DNA of 64,000 bases, from NCBI GenBank assembly GCA_014843695.1, contig CM026386.1, positions 17,783,811 to 17,847,810 on the forward strand, in the 5' to 3' direction. The translations under genes and the position numbers were made by a program. The notes under the pieces are model-generated. The model was not told where the DNA came from, did no database searches, and saw only the letters and a list, made by a program, of their open reading frames with translations. The DNA is from Archivesica marissinica. Taxonomy: Eukaryota; Mollusca; Bivalvia; Venerida; Vesicomyidae. Positions within the stretch are counted from its first letter, which is position 1; every line of letters starts with the position of its first letter. Positions 54,513-64,000 of this stretch are shown here, piece after piece.

Positions 54513-54764
54513 CCTGTCCGATTAGCGCAGTGGTTAGCGCGCTCGCTTCTCACCAATGCAACCCGGGGTTCGATCCTCGGACCGGGAAGTATGTGAGATG
54601 GTACGGTGGACGCCAGATCAGACAGGTGGGTTTTCTCCCGGTACTCTGGTTTCCTCCCACAAGAATGATTACATTTACGCTTTCATCCGCGCCAACTAGA
54701 GTGATTAATATGAGTTGTTAAGACTTGCTTCGCAATCATTGTAAAATAAATAAAGTGTAAACTT
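54513..54764 (+). mobile_element. SINE-A, full-length
   Basis: Head CCTGTCCGATTAGCGCAGTG, B box with one added G (CCCGGGGTTCGATCC), core with CTCCCGGTACTCTGG, and complete tail. A good reference for the family. Confidence 0.95.
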
Positions 54765-54769
54765 AAATC

Positions 54770-55714
54770 AACTGTGCTGATGAGTGTGTCCGTTGTCGCA
54801 AGGTCGACAATCAGAAGATCCCAGTATCCAACGCAGCTGTTGCAAGATATGCCAGACCACGACGTGCACGTCGTAATGAGGTCAGTCAGGTACTGTAAGC
54901 TTCTAATATCTCGTGACTCGTAATTACGAGAACATCGGTAGTCTGTCAGCTCATCCAATCACGTAAGACCTTCCATAAGCATTTATCTGTCACCATCTTG
55001 TAAACGAGGGATTAATATGGACAAGGAATTTGTATGCCTGGAATATATTAAAGACGCAAAGCATGATAAATTAGGATACCTTGTGTTGTTTATGATTGAT
55101 TGCCGTCTAAGCGATGTATTATCGTCGAGTCCGTGTTATTCCGTGATGAGTTGTGTGTAAAGTCACATTTGGCATGTTCTCAGAAGTCTAGCAGTCGTAC
55201 CATGGGTTCTTATTACTTGGAACTATAGCACATAAATCATTTCGTTCGTGTAAGCTTTGTTGGTAAACCGTACACACTCGAAATAAGTAGCAATAACTTC
55301 ATTAGTATTCATATACAGGAAATGAATGCATCGTTTAATTGTATCTGAAACTTCAAACAAATAAATAAATACCATTAATACGAGGGGCATTAGTTCAAAA
55401 TCAACAATAATATTTCTGTTATAAATCATTTACAAATTATTAAAATACCTTACACATAAGCCTGGCGGGCTTATCAAACTTGCAGTTGGAGGAGCGATAA
55501 TGGTATGCTTAGGGAAATATGAAATCAGCATTTAAATGGCAAGATCATTAACCGACTCCCCATTGTGTTCCTGTGGCCCAATTCAAATCAGTGCATCGTT
55601 CGTGATCTACTGAACAATTATGCCGTTCTTAGGAAAAGTAGTATCGCACATCTCCCAAGCACACTAAAGTATAATAGTTGTATCCTCATCAAAGCCATTA
55701 TTAATGACTATTCC
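54770..55714. other. Unassigned stretch
   Basis: No gene, RNA or shared repeat recognised. Confidence 0.45.
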
Positions 55715-55715
55715 A

Positions 55716-55945
55716 GGGGCCTCCGTAGCCAAGTGGTTACGATTGTTGACTTCCAATCGTTTGCCCCTCCCGCTGAAGTATTGAATCCCACTGGGGGTAT
55801 CGAATGAGTTCATGTGTGTTTCATGTGACGGCTGTTCTACCCTGTTGCCCATCCGTGCCTGTTGTGCTGCTCGAAGGGGCACCAGTGGAAGTATGACCTA
55901 CGCTGTTGGTGCGACTTTAAACCCCATAACTAAACATTTCTGACG
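55716..55945 (+). mobile_element. SINE-R (Ser/Leu-tRNA-like head)
   Basis: Head GGGGCCTCCGTAGCCAAGTG followed by a decayed anticodon region, then TTCATGTGTGTTTCATGTG, CTGTTGCCCATCCGTGCC, GGGGCACCAGTGGAAG and tail TTGGTGCGACTTTAAACCCC. Fragments at 52155 and 20304 belong to the same family. Confidence 0.7.
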
Positions 55946-55964
55946 TTTCAAGTGTTGTATTATT

Positions 55965-56450
55965 CCGTTTCATCTTATTTTATACACGCATAATTGTCCG
56001 ACAGTTTTTTCCATCTTTAGTATTCATTTTTGCACTTGTTTTATTTATATTGACACTAAAAGGAAACTGCGCACTTGGTCTTGGAGGTAAAACTTATATC
56101 TATGTACATAATTATACTACCTACCATTTTTGATGTACTAAATGGAAACGATCAAATGCATTCTCAATTTTCTTTTTTCTCTATTTTCTTTTCTCTATTT
56201 TTGTTTTATTATTTTTCTTTTTTCCTTCTATTTCTTAAACTGGGGTCTCCACTCCAAACACACTCCACAAACCAGTTTTGTATATACATAGAATGCAATA
56301 TTTTTAATATTAATAATATAAAATGTCATTGTTTAATTAACTGCATTGCTTTGTATGTATGTACAGAAACAAAAATAAACGGGGTGACCTGAAATGGACC
56401 TCAATATTTAAAAAAATTAGATTTCCATTTAGAGAATAATGTAAGCAAAC
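55965..56450. other. Unassigned AT-rich stretch
   Basis: A pyrimidine-rich run at 56168-56240 gives a hydrophobic 105-codon frame without other support. Confidence 0.4.
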
Positions 56451-56454
56451 TTAG

Positions 56455-56600
56455 TATCAAAATGTGCGCGAAATATTGGGTAAATTAGTACAATGTGAGA
56501 AGGATTATTTTCTTCACTCGTGATAGTAAAATCCATAATTCTAAAATGTGTAACGAAAACGAAAAAGTAACGGTCAATATAAAATTGAACAATTTTGTTA
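56455..56600 (+). mobile_element. MITE S fragment
   Basis: TATCAAAATGTGCGCGAAAT, TTATTTTCTTCACTCGTGA, TCCATAATTCTAAAATGTG and GTAACGGTCAATATAAAATTG follow the order of the other S copies; the left end is absent or degraded. Confidence 0.7.
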
Positions 56601-56604
56601 TGGT

Positions 56605-57175
56605 ATCAATATAGCAGTACAAAATATTTTCAAACTAAATACTAATTGCAATGTTATACTATCGTGTATGTAACTGTATCACATAACTTGATTGTATTCA
56701 ATGTCATACAGCCATCACATAATGTTCTTGTATGTACACACATGTAATACAAAATATAAGGATTGCATTTGACACTTCCGACACATAGTTTGTGTTCATG
56801 CTTGATTTGTTGAAAATCAACTGTTTAAATCAATAAAATGCTAAATATGCACTAGCAGTATGTTTATTGTGATTGAAAGTTTTGTTTCGATTATTTGCGT
56901 GGATTTGTTAGCATGGCAACAGGCAGTGATATATTTTGCCAGGCAATTAAGTCATATAAATATATTTTAACGCCGAGACCATTAATTGGGCCGTATTGAG
57001 TTTCTGATAATATCAATGTGTCATTTTGCCAGAAGTAAATTAGTGAAAATTCGGCAGACTGGAACCCAGGCTGGGGATTTGTTTGAATTAATAATATGTG
57101 TTTCATTTGTATAATATACGACTACTCATATAAACTATGTACGTAAATGTGTTGATTTTGTATGTGTACATATAT
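56605..57175. other. Unassigned AT-rich stretch
   Basis: No gene or repeat recognised. Confidence 0.4.
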
Positions 57176-57178
57176 ATA

Positions 57179-57400
57179 CTAGAAGACATAGAAAACGCAC
57201 ACTTCGGATAAGTGTGCTTTTTCATGAAAAACAATAACTATATAAATACATAGTTTTAAACATTTTGGAATATTTTTAGTTCTTCAGATTGTGTTTTGTA
57301 ATAAAGATGTGATATATCTTTGAAGGAATCCTTCGTATTTCGTTTTCATGTAATAATAATAATCATATAATATAGGTGTGCGTTTTCTATGGCCTCTAGT
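57179..57400 (+). mobile_element. MITE H copy, complete
   Basis: Ends CTAGAAGACATAGAAAACGC and GCGTTTTCTATGGCCTCTAG, TA-flanked, 222 bp. The interior AACATTTTGGAATATTTTTA and ATCCTTCGTATTTCGTTTTC match 6890-7000. A single terminal unit at each end. Confidence 0.93.
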
Positions 57401-57428
57401 ATACTATAAATATATAGTGTTCATGTTA

Positions 57429-57653
57429 TACAGTCTACATCCGCTATGTCAAAGTCGGTTATGTCGAATTATCCGGTCATCTCGAAGTCGGATCGATGTC
57501 GAATTATCCGGTTTTCTCGAAGTCGGATCAAAGACCCGTTTCAGACACTATGCTACATATAACTGGATCTGTTTATATCGAATTTCGTTTAGTCAAACTT
57601 CGGTTATGTCGAAGTATTTTGTTCGGTGTTCGATATAACGGATGTAGACTGTA
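57429..57653 (+). mobile_element. MITE L copy 2 with a small internal duplication
   Basis: TACAGTCTACATCCGCTATG at the left and CGGATGTAGACTGTA at the right. The block GTCGAATTATCCGG...CTCGAAGTCGGATC is present twice in tandem (57465-57530). Confidence 0.93.
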
Positions 57654-57978
57654 ATTATACATATATGTCGATGGCTAATAACGATTGAAGATTATAATGG
57701 ACTATTTATTACAGCGTACGGATCTGACTGATTTCCTTGAGATGTAATAAGGCACAAAAGTATACTGGCAAACAGACAGGTTTTGTTTCCAATTACTGGT
57801 TGTAGCTACTTGTAGTGGCAGTGCGATGGAAAGAATCTTACACTCGTCATGATTTCATATAATATTTTACGAAACTCGTTTTGGAATCAGGTTTCCATTA
57901 AGCTTCGACAAAAAGATTCTCTTAATAAAAAAAATGCCAACACTCCGTTTCATAAAATATACTGACACCAAAAAAACG

Positions 57979-58130
57979 GTGCACAAATATAGGCACATTT
58001 GGTATCAAAATGTGCGAAATATTGGGTAAATTAGTGCAATGTGTGATTGGTTATTTTCTTCACTCATAAAAAAAATCCATAATTCTAAAATTTATAACGA
58101 AAAAGTAACGCTCTATATAAAAGTGTGTAC
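57979..58130 (+). mobile_element. MITE S copy 2, shortened
   Basis: Begins GTGCACAAATATAGGCAC and ends AAAGTAACGCTCTATATAAA + AGTGTG. Interior GGTATCAAAATGTGCGAAAT as in the other copies. Confidence 0.75.
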
Positions 58131-58199
58131 ATGTGTATATATCAGAATATGATATGAAATCGCCACCCATATAAGATCATATATGTTATGTATTTAAGG

Positions 58200-58408
58200 A
58201 TTTAATAAAATTAATAGTCTTTCAGATGGGACTTTAAACCGAGGTCTCGTGTCGATGCTTTACATCGTACACGTAAAAGAACCAGAGGAGACTCTGGAAT
58301 GGGTCTCTGTCTGTATTATTGCACTATCCTCCTAAAATCTAAATGACTGATCTCTTCAGGATGCGTCGCTGATATGGGCAACCAGTAGCGACGATAAATA
58401 AACGTAAA
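58200..58408 (+). mobile_element. SINE-C, head missing
   Basis: Starts at TTTAATAAAATTAATAGTC and continues through the whole body to ACGATAAATAAACGTAAAAC. The tail stem reads TGCGTCGCTG/AGCGACG. Confidence 0.92.
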
Positions 58409-58869
58409 ACTTGTAAATTCTATATATTTTATTGCAACTTGCACACGTTACGTCATAGTCTTGAATAAATATTGTGAAGACAGTTATACATGCATATAAA
58501 ATGCAATGGCAAAATGTTGAATATTAAATATTCTTGAAAAGTGTTATGCCACATCATATCGATGTTAATAACTTATTTTTTAAAATTGTAGCATTTCTTA
58601 GTTGCGCAGTCATGCTTTATTTCCATTTCTGTAGTTCAACCATTTTGGTTGTAAGTAATATTTAATTTTCAATTAGGAACGGTTCCTCGGTTTAAAATGT
58701 GATGAAAGTAGTTGAATAACAAACATATTGATCACTGCTTTGTGCGTGTGGTACCTAGCCGCTGCATGCCGAAATGTTGCCAACGCCAAGGTTTTCGGGG
58801 TAAAACTTTCAGTGACGACTTGTATGAGGTCATTTGTGGTCGTTTAAACATGAGGTTCTAGTGCCATTA

Positions 58870-58985
58870 GGGCCCGGTTGCATCGTTTTCTGTCATAAAA
58901 ATACTTTTTGTCCTAAATAAAACGGCCATTTGAATGATCGAATAATAGTTCTTTCATGAATATAGAAATCTGTTAGTATCATATG
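58870..58985 (+). repeat. Diverged repeat shared with 15490-15605
   Basis: TGCATCGTTTTCTGTCATAA and TTCATGAATATAGAAA-type blocks occur in the same order at 15494 and 15585. Confidence 0.55.
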
Positions 58986-59399
58986 TGGCGCCTCTCGTGG
59001 TACTAAAGCAAACAGGTTTCTTTAGGAAACAAAAGTTCTCTGAATACTTGACACATATGGCAACTCAAAAGAACATGCATTTCTGAGTCCATGTCATTAC
59101 AAAATGAACATTTTCTACACCACAAGCGAATATGTAGAATAACCTTGCAACATTATTCTACATTGTGTTCTCGTTTAAATGTATGATGATACATGAATGT
59201 TCATAGCCGGTTTCTACCTGTTTGAGATGGGTCGACAGAGTAATCAATCATCGTTAGCAAGAGTTCATTGAACTCATGTATGCGTGGCTCAAATGATATG
59301 TTGAAGAATGGTATACATTGGAATCCAACAGGCGGTCAAGTCACATCATGGACTTGTTCTAACGTCATAACGGATTAATGATGTAAAGTTCTTGGAGAT

Positions 59400-59769
59400 A
59401 TATACGTTTATTATACCATCACCATCGAAAAGCATGCGGGCTAGCATTCTAAGTGGATTAGATGAGTTCGTGCAAAGAACCGTCGATTATCCGTGAAGTG
59501 TAGAGTTGTTGAAGTGTGTCTAGTAGACTGGTGATATTGATGTGTCTGATGATGGTGCAATAAAATTTGACAACTTGAGGAAACGTCTTCTTCCTCTTCA
59601 GTGTGACCAATCCTGCGTATATGGTCTTTCGGTTGGCTTCTTTTAGGGCAACATTCTTCACTGTTCGGAATCCCGACAGCAGCATTAATATCAACGCAGC
59701 ATATATCGCATCCTGCTCTGCACGTCGTACTACCTCGGTCTGTACTTGACTGCTTGACTGCTGGATCAT
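59400..59769 (-). CDS. Unrecognised 104-codon frame with SINE-C-like 3' tail
   Basis: Minus-strand frame 59458-59769. The predicted product is Lys- and Leu-rich and mostly helical (residues 15-50 include RRAEQDAIYAALILMLLSGF and KEANRKTIYAGLVTLKRKK). No family is recognised. Downstream (59400-59457) the strand reads GCTAGCCCGCATGC then TAATAAACG, like the tails of SINE-C and of the 54.2-kb relative. It may be the 3' part of a retroposed or multicopy gene. Confidence 0.3.
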
Positions 59770-60013
59770 GCAGGCTAAGGCTGCGAGTTCTCGTGGTTCC
59801 GTAACGGTTCAGTGGCCAAGACTCGTGCGTACATCGGTAGAGAGTACGACACGTTGAGGATACCTGTATGCTGGTAAATGTAGCTTTATCAGGAGGAAGA
59901 AAACCTCACACTTGGTCAATTGTGATATACCTGTTTGTGATCGGTTGAAACTAAGTACCAGACAGTGTGTCTTGTTTATAATAATGTGAGCCGTCATCCG
60001 TTAGTAGTTAGTA

Positions 60014-60236
60014 ACAGACGGATCAGTAGTCCAATGTTTAACACATTGGACTGCGAAATCCAAGGGTCGCAGGTTCGGTCCCCCGCCTGACAATATTAAA
60101 TAACGTCCTTCAGATGGGATATGAAACCGAAATCTCCTATCGATGCATTACAATGTGCACGTATAGGAACCAGAGGAGACCCGGCACTATCCTCCAAAAC
60201 TCTCAAATGAATAATCTCTTCAGGAGGCCGCCATGT
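60014..60236 (+). mobile_element. SINE-C, diverged, 3' end lost
   Basis: Head ACAGACGGATCAGTAGTCC with anticodon-arm variant TTGGACTGCGAAATCCAA, B box GGTTCGGTCCC, body CCTTCAGATGGGATATGAAA. It stops at TCTTCAGGAGGCCGCC before the tail. Confidence 0.88.
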
Positions 60237-60239
60237 ATA

Positions 60240-60875
60240 TTTACTAAACAAATGCATCTCAATGAATATGTGACATTAATCATAATATACCACAAAACGA
60301 ACGGTTTTGTTCATGCTGTAAATCGAGAGATTTGGAAGATGAATACCATTTTATACTGGTATGTACATGCTACATGCGAAAAATATTTATTATAAAAATA
60401 CTACTTTGTAAGACCAAATATGGTAATGTTTATTGAATTGTTGCAATCAAACAATAGAACTATATTATTGAATAACCTCTATAATAGGTCATTAAATACA
60501 GTATAGTAGTGTCGTTGATCAAGTTGTATATAGTTGTACGTAGAATAAGCGGTAAGCAACATTCAATATACTTACCTTGTTTCCCAGAATAAACACGTAG
60601 ACATGCACATGTATAATTATATGCATACATACTAAATAAGTAATTGGTAATTTTAAAGTTTATCCTCTCTAAAACAATATATATCGATTCTAATTCAATT
60701 CTAAAAATTCTGCTCAAAACATGTTTATTTTAATGTGCTTGTATTACATTGATCACGTGTACATAGTATGTATAATATGTAATTTATATAATTACCAATA
60801 TGTACTATCTGTATACGTCTAAATAAACTTCTTCTTCTTATGTGATACTCGCACTGTTAGTTAACATAAACTCCA
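60240..60875. other. Unassigned AT-rich stretch
   Basis: No gene or shared repeat. A short CTTCTTCTT run precedes element X. Confidence 0.4.
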
Positions 60876-60877
60876 CC

Positions 60878-61260
60878 CTATCAATGAGAAGCATTAGTCA
60901 GTTACTGCCCCTGAATACTCCTAATAGTATATTGGTCCTCTTAATTGGTTTCCTCTGTGTGTATCGCTGTTTCCTTTGCACCACATGTTTTCAATTCTTT
61001 TCCGTATTCGCGTCTTATAATTATGAGATTATTAAATCTCGACAGATATCCTTTAGCATGTTCAATGGATACCTTACTGTAAAAAATGGTTCAATTAATT
61101 AACACGATTTTGATAAAATTATTACCATAGCGCAACATCCGGTTTAGACGACAACAGTAAAAACAAAAGATTCCAACTAAAAGGACCAATATACATGTAG
61201 GGATAAATCTGACTTTATACATCAAGGGAGGTAATAGAATAAACAATAATGTCTCTATTA
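60878..61260 (+). mobile_element. Element X copy 2, uninterrupted
   Basis: Same order of blocks as 17405-18010 without the SINE-A: TTAATTAACACGATTTTGAT runs directly to GCGCAACATCCGG. It gives the pre-insertion state. Its 87-codon frame resembles the 72-codon frame of copy 1 but is unlikely to be a gene. Confidence 0.85.
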
Positions 61261-61285
61261 AGATGCAAGTTTAGTAGTGTTCATA

Positions 61286-61472
61286 TACAATCTACACCCG
61301 TTATGTCGAATTCCGTCGGACCGAGCAAAATACTTCGATATAACCGAATTTTGACTTTAACGAAATTCGATATAAACGGAGCCAGTTATATGTAAAATGA
61401 TAGTGTCTGAAACGGGACTTTGATCCGACTTCGAGATAACGGGATAATTCGACATAACGGATGTAGACTGTA
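61286..61472 (-). mobile_element. MITE L copy 3
   Basis: TACAATCTACACCCGTTATG to CATAACGGATGTAGACTGTA, 187 bp, reverse orientation relative to 57429. TA at each border. Confidence 0.92.
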
Positions 61473-61732
61473 GTATCATCTATGCGCAATATATTAACCA
61501 TACCTGTTGGGTTAACAACTCTCCCATCCTTTTCGTTTTCTTCTCCATCCTTTTCGTTTTCTTCTTTTGTTTGAGTCTTGGTCCTGGGGTGCACTTCGTG
61601 GGGCAGCTGGACAGTGGATTGTGCAGACTAGTACATTTCTTTGAAAGAGTCAGAGACTAATACTACATATATTATATCTTGTTCCAGCATTAATTAAGCC
61701 ATTTAAATTATGTAGTGTTCAAATCACTTCTA

Positions 61733-61800
61733 TGGGGAGGGCCAATCACTAATGTTGTTAGAACCTGTGGCCCCACCCATTTGCTAATTATGTATTTGTA
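61733..61800 (+). repeat. Relative of the poly(A) retroposon at 49025
   Basis: TATGGGGAGGGCC and CTGTGGCCCCACCCATTTGCT follow the order of 49034-49090. Confidence 0.5.
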
Positions 61801-61990
61801 ATTTGCTTGTAATTGTTACATACATGTATATACAACAATACAATATTATCCAATCAAATATATACATGTCATGCTCTTACTATATCATTATGCGCACTAT
61901 GTTTATCTCGAGAACTCGTGCTATATCGATATTCATAAACTGGTCAGAATGGTGTGTTCAACCTACGACAATAGTTGGAATGCATTAAGA

Positions 61991-62104
61991 AATGAATCAC
62001 GGGTTAATAGGTGCATGCACTTCATTGAGCGTGGTTAAATTGTGTGGAGGCCGAAGCCCATTGTAGTTCATATCCCGGTGGAATCTATTAACCCGTGACT
62101 CATT
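61991..62104. mobile_element. Foldback element U
   Basis: 20-bp inverted ends AATGAATCACGGGTTAATAG and CTATTAACCCGTGACTCATT (one mismatch) surround 74 bp. Likely a tiny MITE; no second copy here. Confidence 0.75.
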
Positions 62105-62109
62105 CCCTA

Positions 62110-62800
62110 TATTTACATTAATGAAATCTTTTCAATGACACAAAGGAAATATAGCACACCTTGCATTTAACATGTTTTTTTATAAAAAGTCCAGATTTGC
62201 AACTTACCGTGTGCCGAAACAAGTAAATGAATCATCATTGGAGCGCCATAAACTGCAAGACACGCCTTTTCTAGCGACGAACGATGCCTAACACTAGCTA
62301 AATAAATATTGGAAACATCCGAATATGTATATATGATCATTTAATGGATAGGACCTGGAGATAAAGTATGTGTTAGGAAATTAGGAATGAGTGTATATTT
62401 ATGTGATTTCTATTTTCAAAAATCAAATCGGAATGGTTTATGGAAATTAATAGCTTTGTGTTAAACATTTATTAATTTAATTTATTGTATTATTATAGTT
62501 ATTGGATATGCTAGTAACATCACGCTCATATATTGATGGCTCTCATGATGAACTTCCGTTTCTTTAAAAAACGAAAATATCGCGTTGCCTAGTAACAATG
62601 ACATACATCATTGCCCGCGGAGTAATTACAGACGAAATACTAATACGACTGTGATCTATGGAGCTTAATTGAAGTGTAGAATCGTGTTAATACTAGAGCT
62701 ATCTAGCTTTCATGCACTATTTTGCTTACACTGTTGCACTCTTTTATTATCCTGTCTTAGCTTAGCCCCTGATTAAAACGTTATAAACAATTAAAAAAGA
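62110..62800. other. Unassigned AT-rich stretch
   Basis: No recognised feature. Confidence 0.4.
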
Positions 62801-62801
62801 C

Positions 62802-63161
62802 TTAACCATTTCCCTCATAGAAGCACCTCTTAACGCCATTGCCAATACGAAATACATTGACAGTGTAGTAGCCAAACAAATGTTCATAATAACGGCCAGA
62901 ATCTCATGTAGTCCCAGTAATATATATGGAAGTGGGATAGATATGGCGACTACTTATCCACTGCATGATAAATGACTGTCGTTTGTATGGAGATATAATA
63001 TAATTTTATAATAACCTAAATCTCTATGTAGTCTCAGTAATATATATGGAGGTGGGATAGATATGGCGACTACTTACCCACTGCATGATAGCTAAATGAC
63101 TGTCGTTTGTATGGAGATATAATAATATATTGACCTAAATCTCTATGAAGGAAAGGGTTAA
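62802..63161 (+). mobile_element. MITE J copy 2, two internal units
   Basis: Ends TTAACCATTTCCCTCATAGA and TCTATGAAGGAAAGGGTTAA. The left unique segment (AAATACATTGACAGTGTAG) matches 14160-14190. Two 120-bp units (from about 62910 and 63030) instead of five show unit-number change between copies. Confidence 0.92.
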
Positions 63162-63257
63162 ACTACAGTTTTTAGCATCCTTGTTGCCAAGCAATTCACC
63201 TAACCGTCGCCTAATTGTACAGTATGATTAAGAATGTAATCAAATAATTTGGAAGTA

Positions 63258-63500
63258 CAATGTAGAAGCCGAATTACAGCAAATGGATATGTTCCTTTAT
63301 GTGAGCTATGTCAAGAAATAGAAATAGAAGACGAATATCATTTTGTGCTCGGAAATAATACTTTACATTGAATTAAGAATAACGTTTGTTTCTTTGGGGG
63401 GTGGGGTTAAGCCACACCAACTGTATGTGAGTTATGTCAAGAAATAGAAGATGAATATCATTTTGAGCTCGGAAAATATACTTTACAGTGATTGAAGAAT
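63258..63500 (+). pseudogene. LINE reverse-transcriptase C-terminal zinc-knuckle remnant, duplicated
   Basis: One frame (63258-63350) reads RITANGYVPLCELCQEIEIE then DEYHFVLG. After about 155 bp the block recurs as CELCQEIEDEYHFELGKYTL (63430-63490). The CxxC...EDEYHF pattern is that of the Cys/His knuckle after the RT domain in many animal LINE ORF2 proteins; the final Cys is lost (L-G instead of K-C). Both copies end in stops, and the rest of the LINE is absent. Confidence 0.5.
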
Positions 63501-63657
63501 AATGTTTGTTTCTTTTGGATGGATTTTAAGCCACACCAACCGCTTAGTCATATTTATTTAATCATATTTTATTGCAAATCAATAGTACATAATGTTATAC
63601 ACGTAAAGATACAATACATAGCATGAAAATACAAATGGTTAGGGTCACAAGCTTAGG

Positions 63658-63945
63658 TCATATGGCGACTATCAACTTATTATTGGTGAAGGACGAACGA
63701 TGGGCTATTAACACTACAAATCCCGCCAAGTCGCTGAATTCATCAACACTCATTTCCAGCGGCAGTAGAAATTCTATGTAAAACTTGCTGAAAGTTGTGC
63801 AAATGGCCGGTATTTGAACATTGCACAGTTTGACGGACTTGGTAAATGCGTACTTGTAACGCCATAGTAAAGTACATATTGTGACATCATTGTCTAACGT
63901 GCTCCATTCACACGATTGGCATAGTAATATACATATAGAAAGCAC
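63658..63945 (-). pseudogene. Nuclear-receptor LBD-like exon fragment
   Basis: A 95-codon minus-strand frame. Residues 14-30 (STLDNDVTICTLL) sit where the helix 4-5 D-Q-V/L-L signature lies, and residues 52-82 (FSKFYIEFLLPL, SVDEFSDLAGFVVLIAHR) fit helices 7-8 of PPAR/E75-type ligand-binding domains. The expected DQ reads ND. Splice sites are not clear (a weak GT after HR). Similarity to 14905-15160 shows a duplicated unit. An old gene fragment is more likely than a live exon. Confidence 0.4.
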
Positions 63946-64000
63946 ATTGTCTACGTTATTGCTTTATAGTAGTTTAAAAGCTAAAGTTAATATAAAATGT

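Noticed and set aside
56075..56392. Possible membrane protein (Phe/Leu-rich)
   Set aside because: Comes from a TTTTCT-rich low-complexity run; no second helix pattern, no homologue recognised.

Overview
The window looks like intergenic or intronic nuclear DNA of a repeat-rich invertebrate, most likely a marine bivalve or related lophotrochozoan. This is inferred from the set of tRNA-derived SINEs, the AT-rich background, the many short inverted-repeat transposons (MITEs) and the absence of any compact gene. No intact, convincing protein-coding gene, rRNA or functional tRNA was found. The long open frames over tandem arrays are open only because the repeat unit lacks stops. The only protein-like traces are two paralogous, decayed fragments resembling a nuclear-receptor ligand-binding domain (about 14.92-15.15 kb and 63.68-63.93 kb), a duplicated C-terminal zinc-knuckle remnant of a LINE reverse transcriptase (63.26-63.5 kb), and a 104-codon unrecognised frame at 59.5-59.8 kb with a decayed relative at 54.2-54.5 kb.

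Tandem arrays, roughly 19 kb by eye, are the main component: 111 bp (1-290), 27 bp (2.7-3.2 kb), 36 bp (7.0-7.87 kb), 63 bp (9.1-9.6 kb), 56 bp (12.5-12.7 kb), 118 bp (14.2-14.8 kb), 75 bp (23.2-23.9 kb), 12 bp (24.7-29.6 kb), a purine triplet tract (29.8-30.0 kb), 31 bp (30.1-30.4 kb), 40 bp (30.6-34.2 kb), 17 bp (38.75-41.44 kb), 41/46 bp (43.3-45.3 kb), another 56 bp (49.3-50.2 kb) and 64 bp (52.7-53.35 kb).

The rest is a mosaic of short mobile elements. Five main tRNA-headed SINE families (called A to E here) have about 30 copies, several with exact 7-14 bp target-site duplications. About a dozen inverted-repeat families (called F, G, H, J, K, L, M, N, P, S, T, U, V, X here) carry TTAA, TA or hAT-like ends. 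SINE-A and SINE-B share one 3' tail; SINE-C has a different tail with a terminal stem-loop, and one SINE-D copy has acquired that tail.

The most interesting pattern is that several satellites can be traced to their seed. The 36-bp array is the terminal repeat of MITE H, the 75-bp array is the end of MITE F, the 17-bp array starts inside one terminal repeat of hAT-like element N, and the 56-bp array at 49.3 kb is a SINE-A fragment carrying the Pol III B box joined to flanking DNA. Four independent conversions of transposon-end or promoter DNA into satellite DNA in 64 kb suggest a recurrent process. All family letters are local labels; no database was searched.
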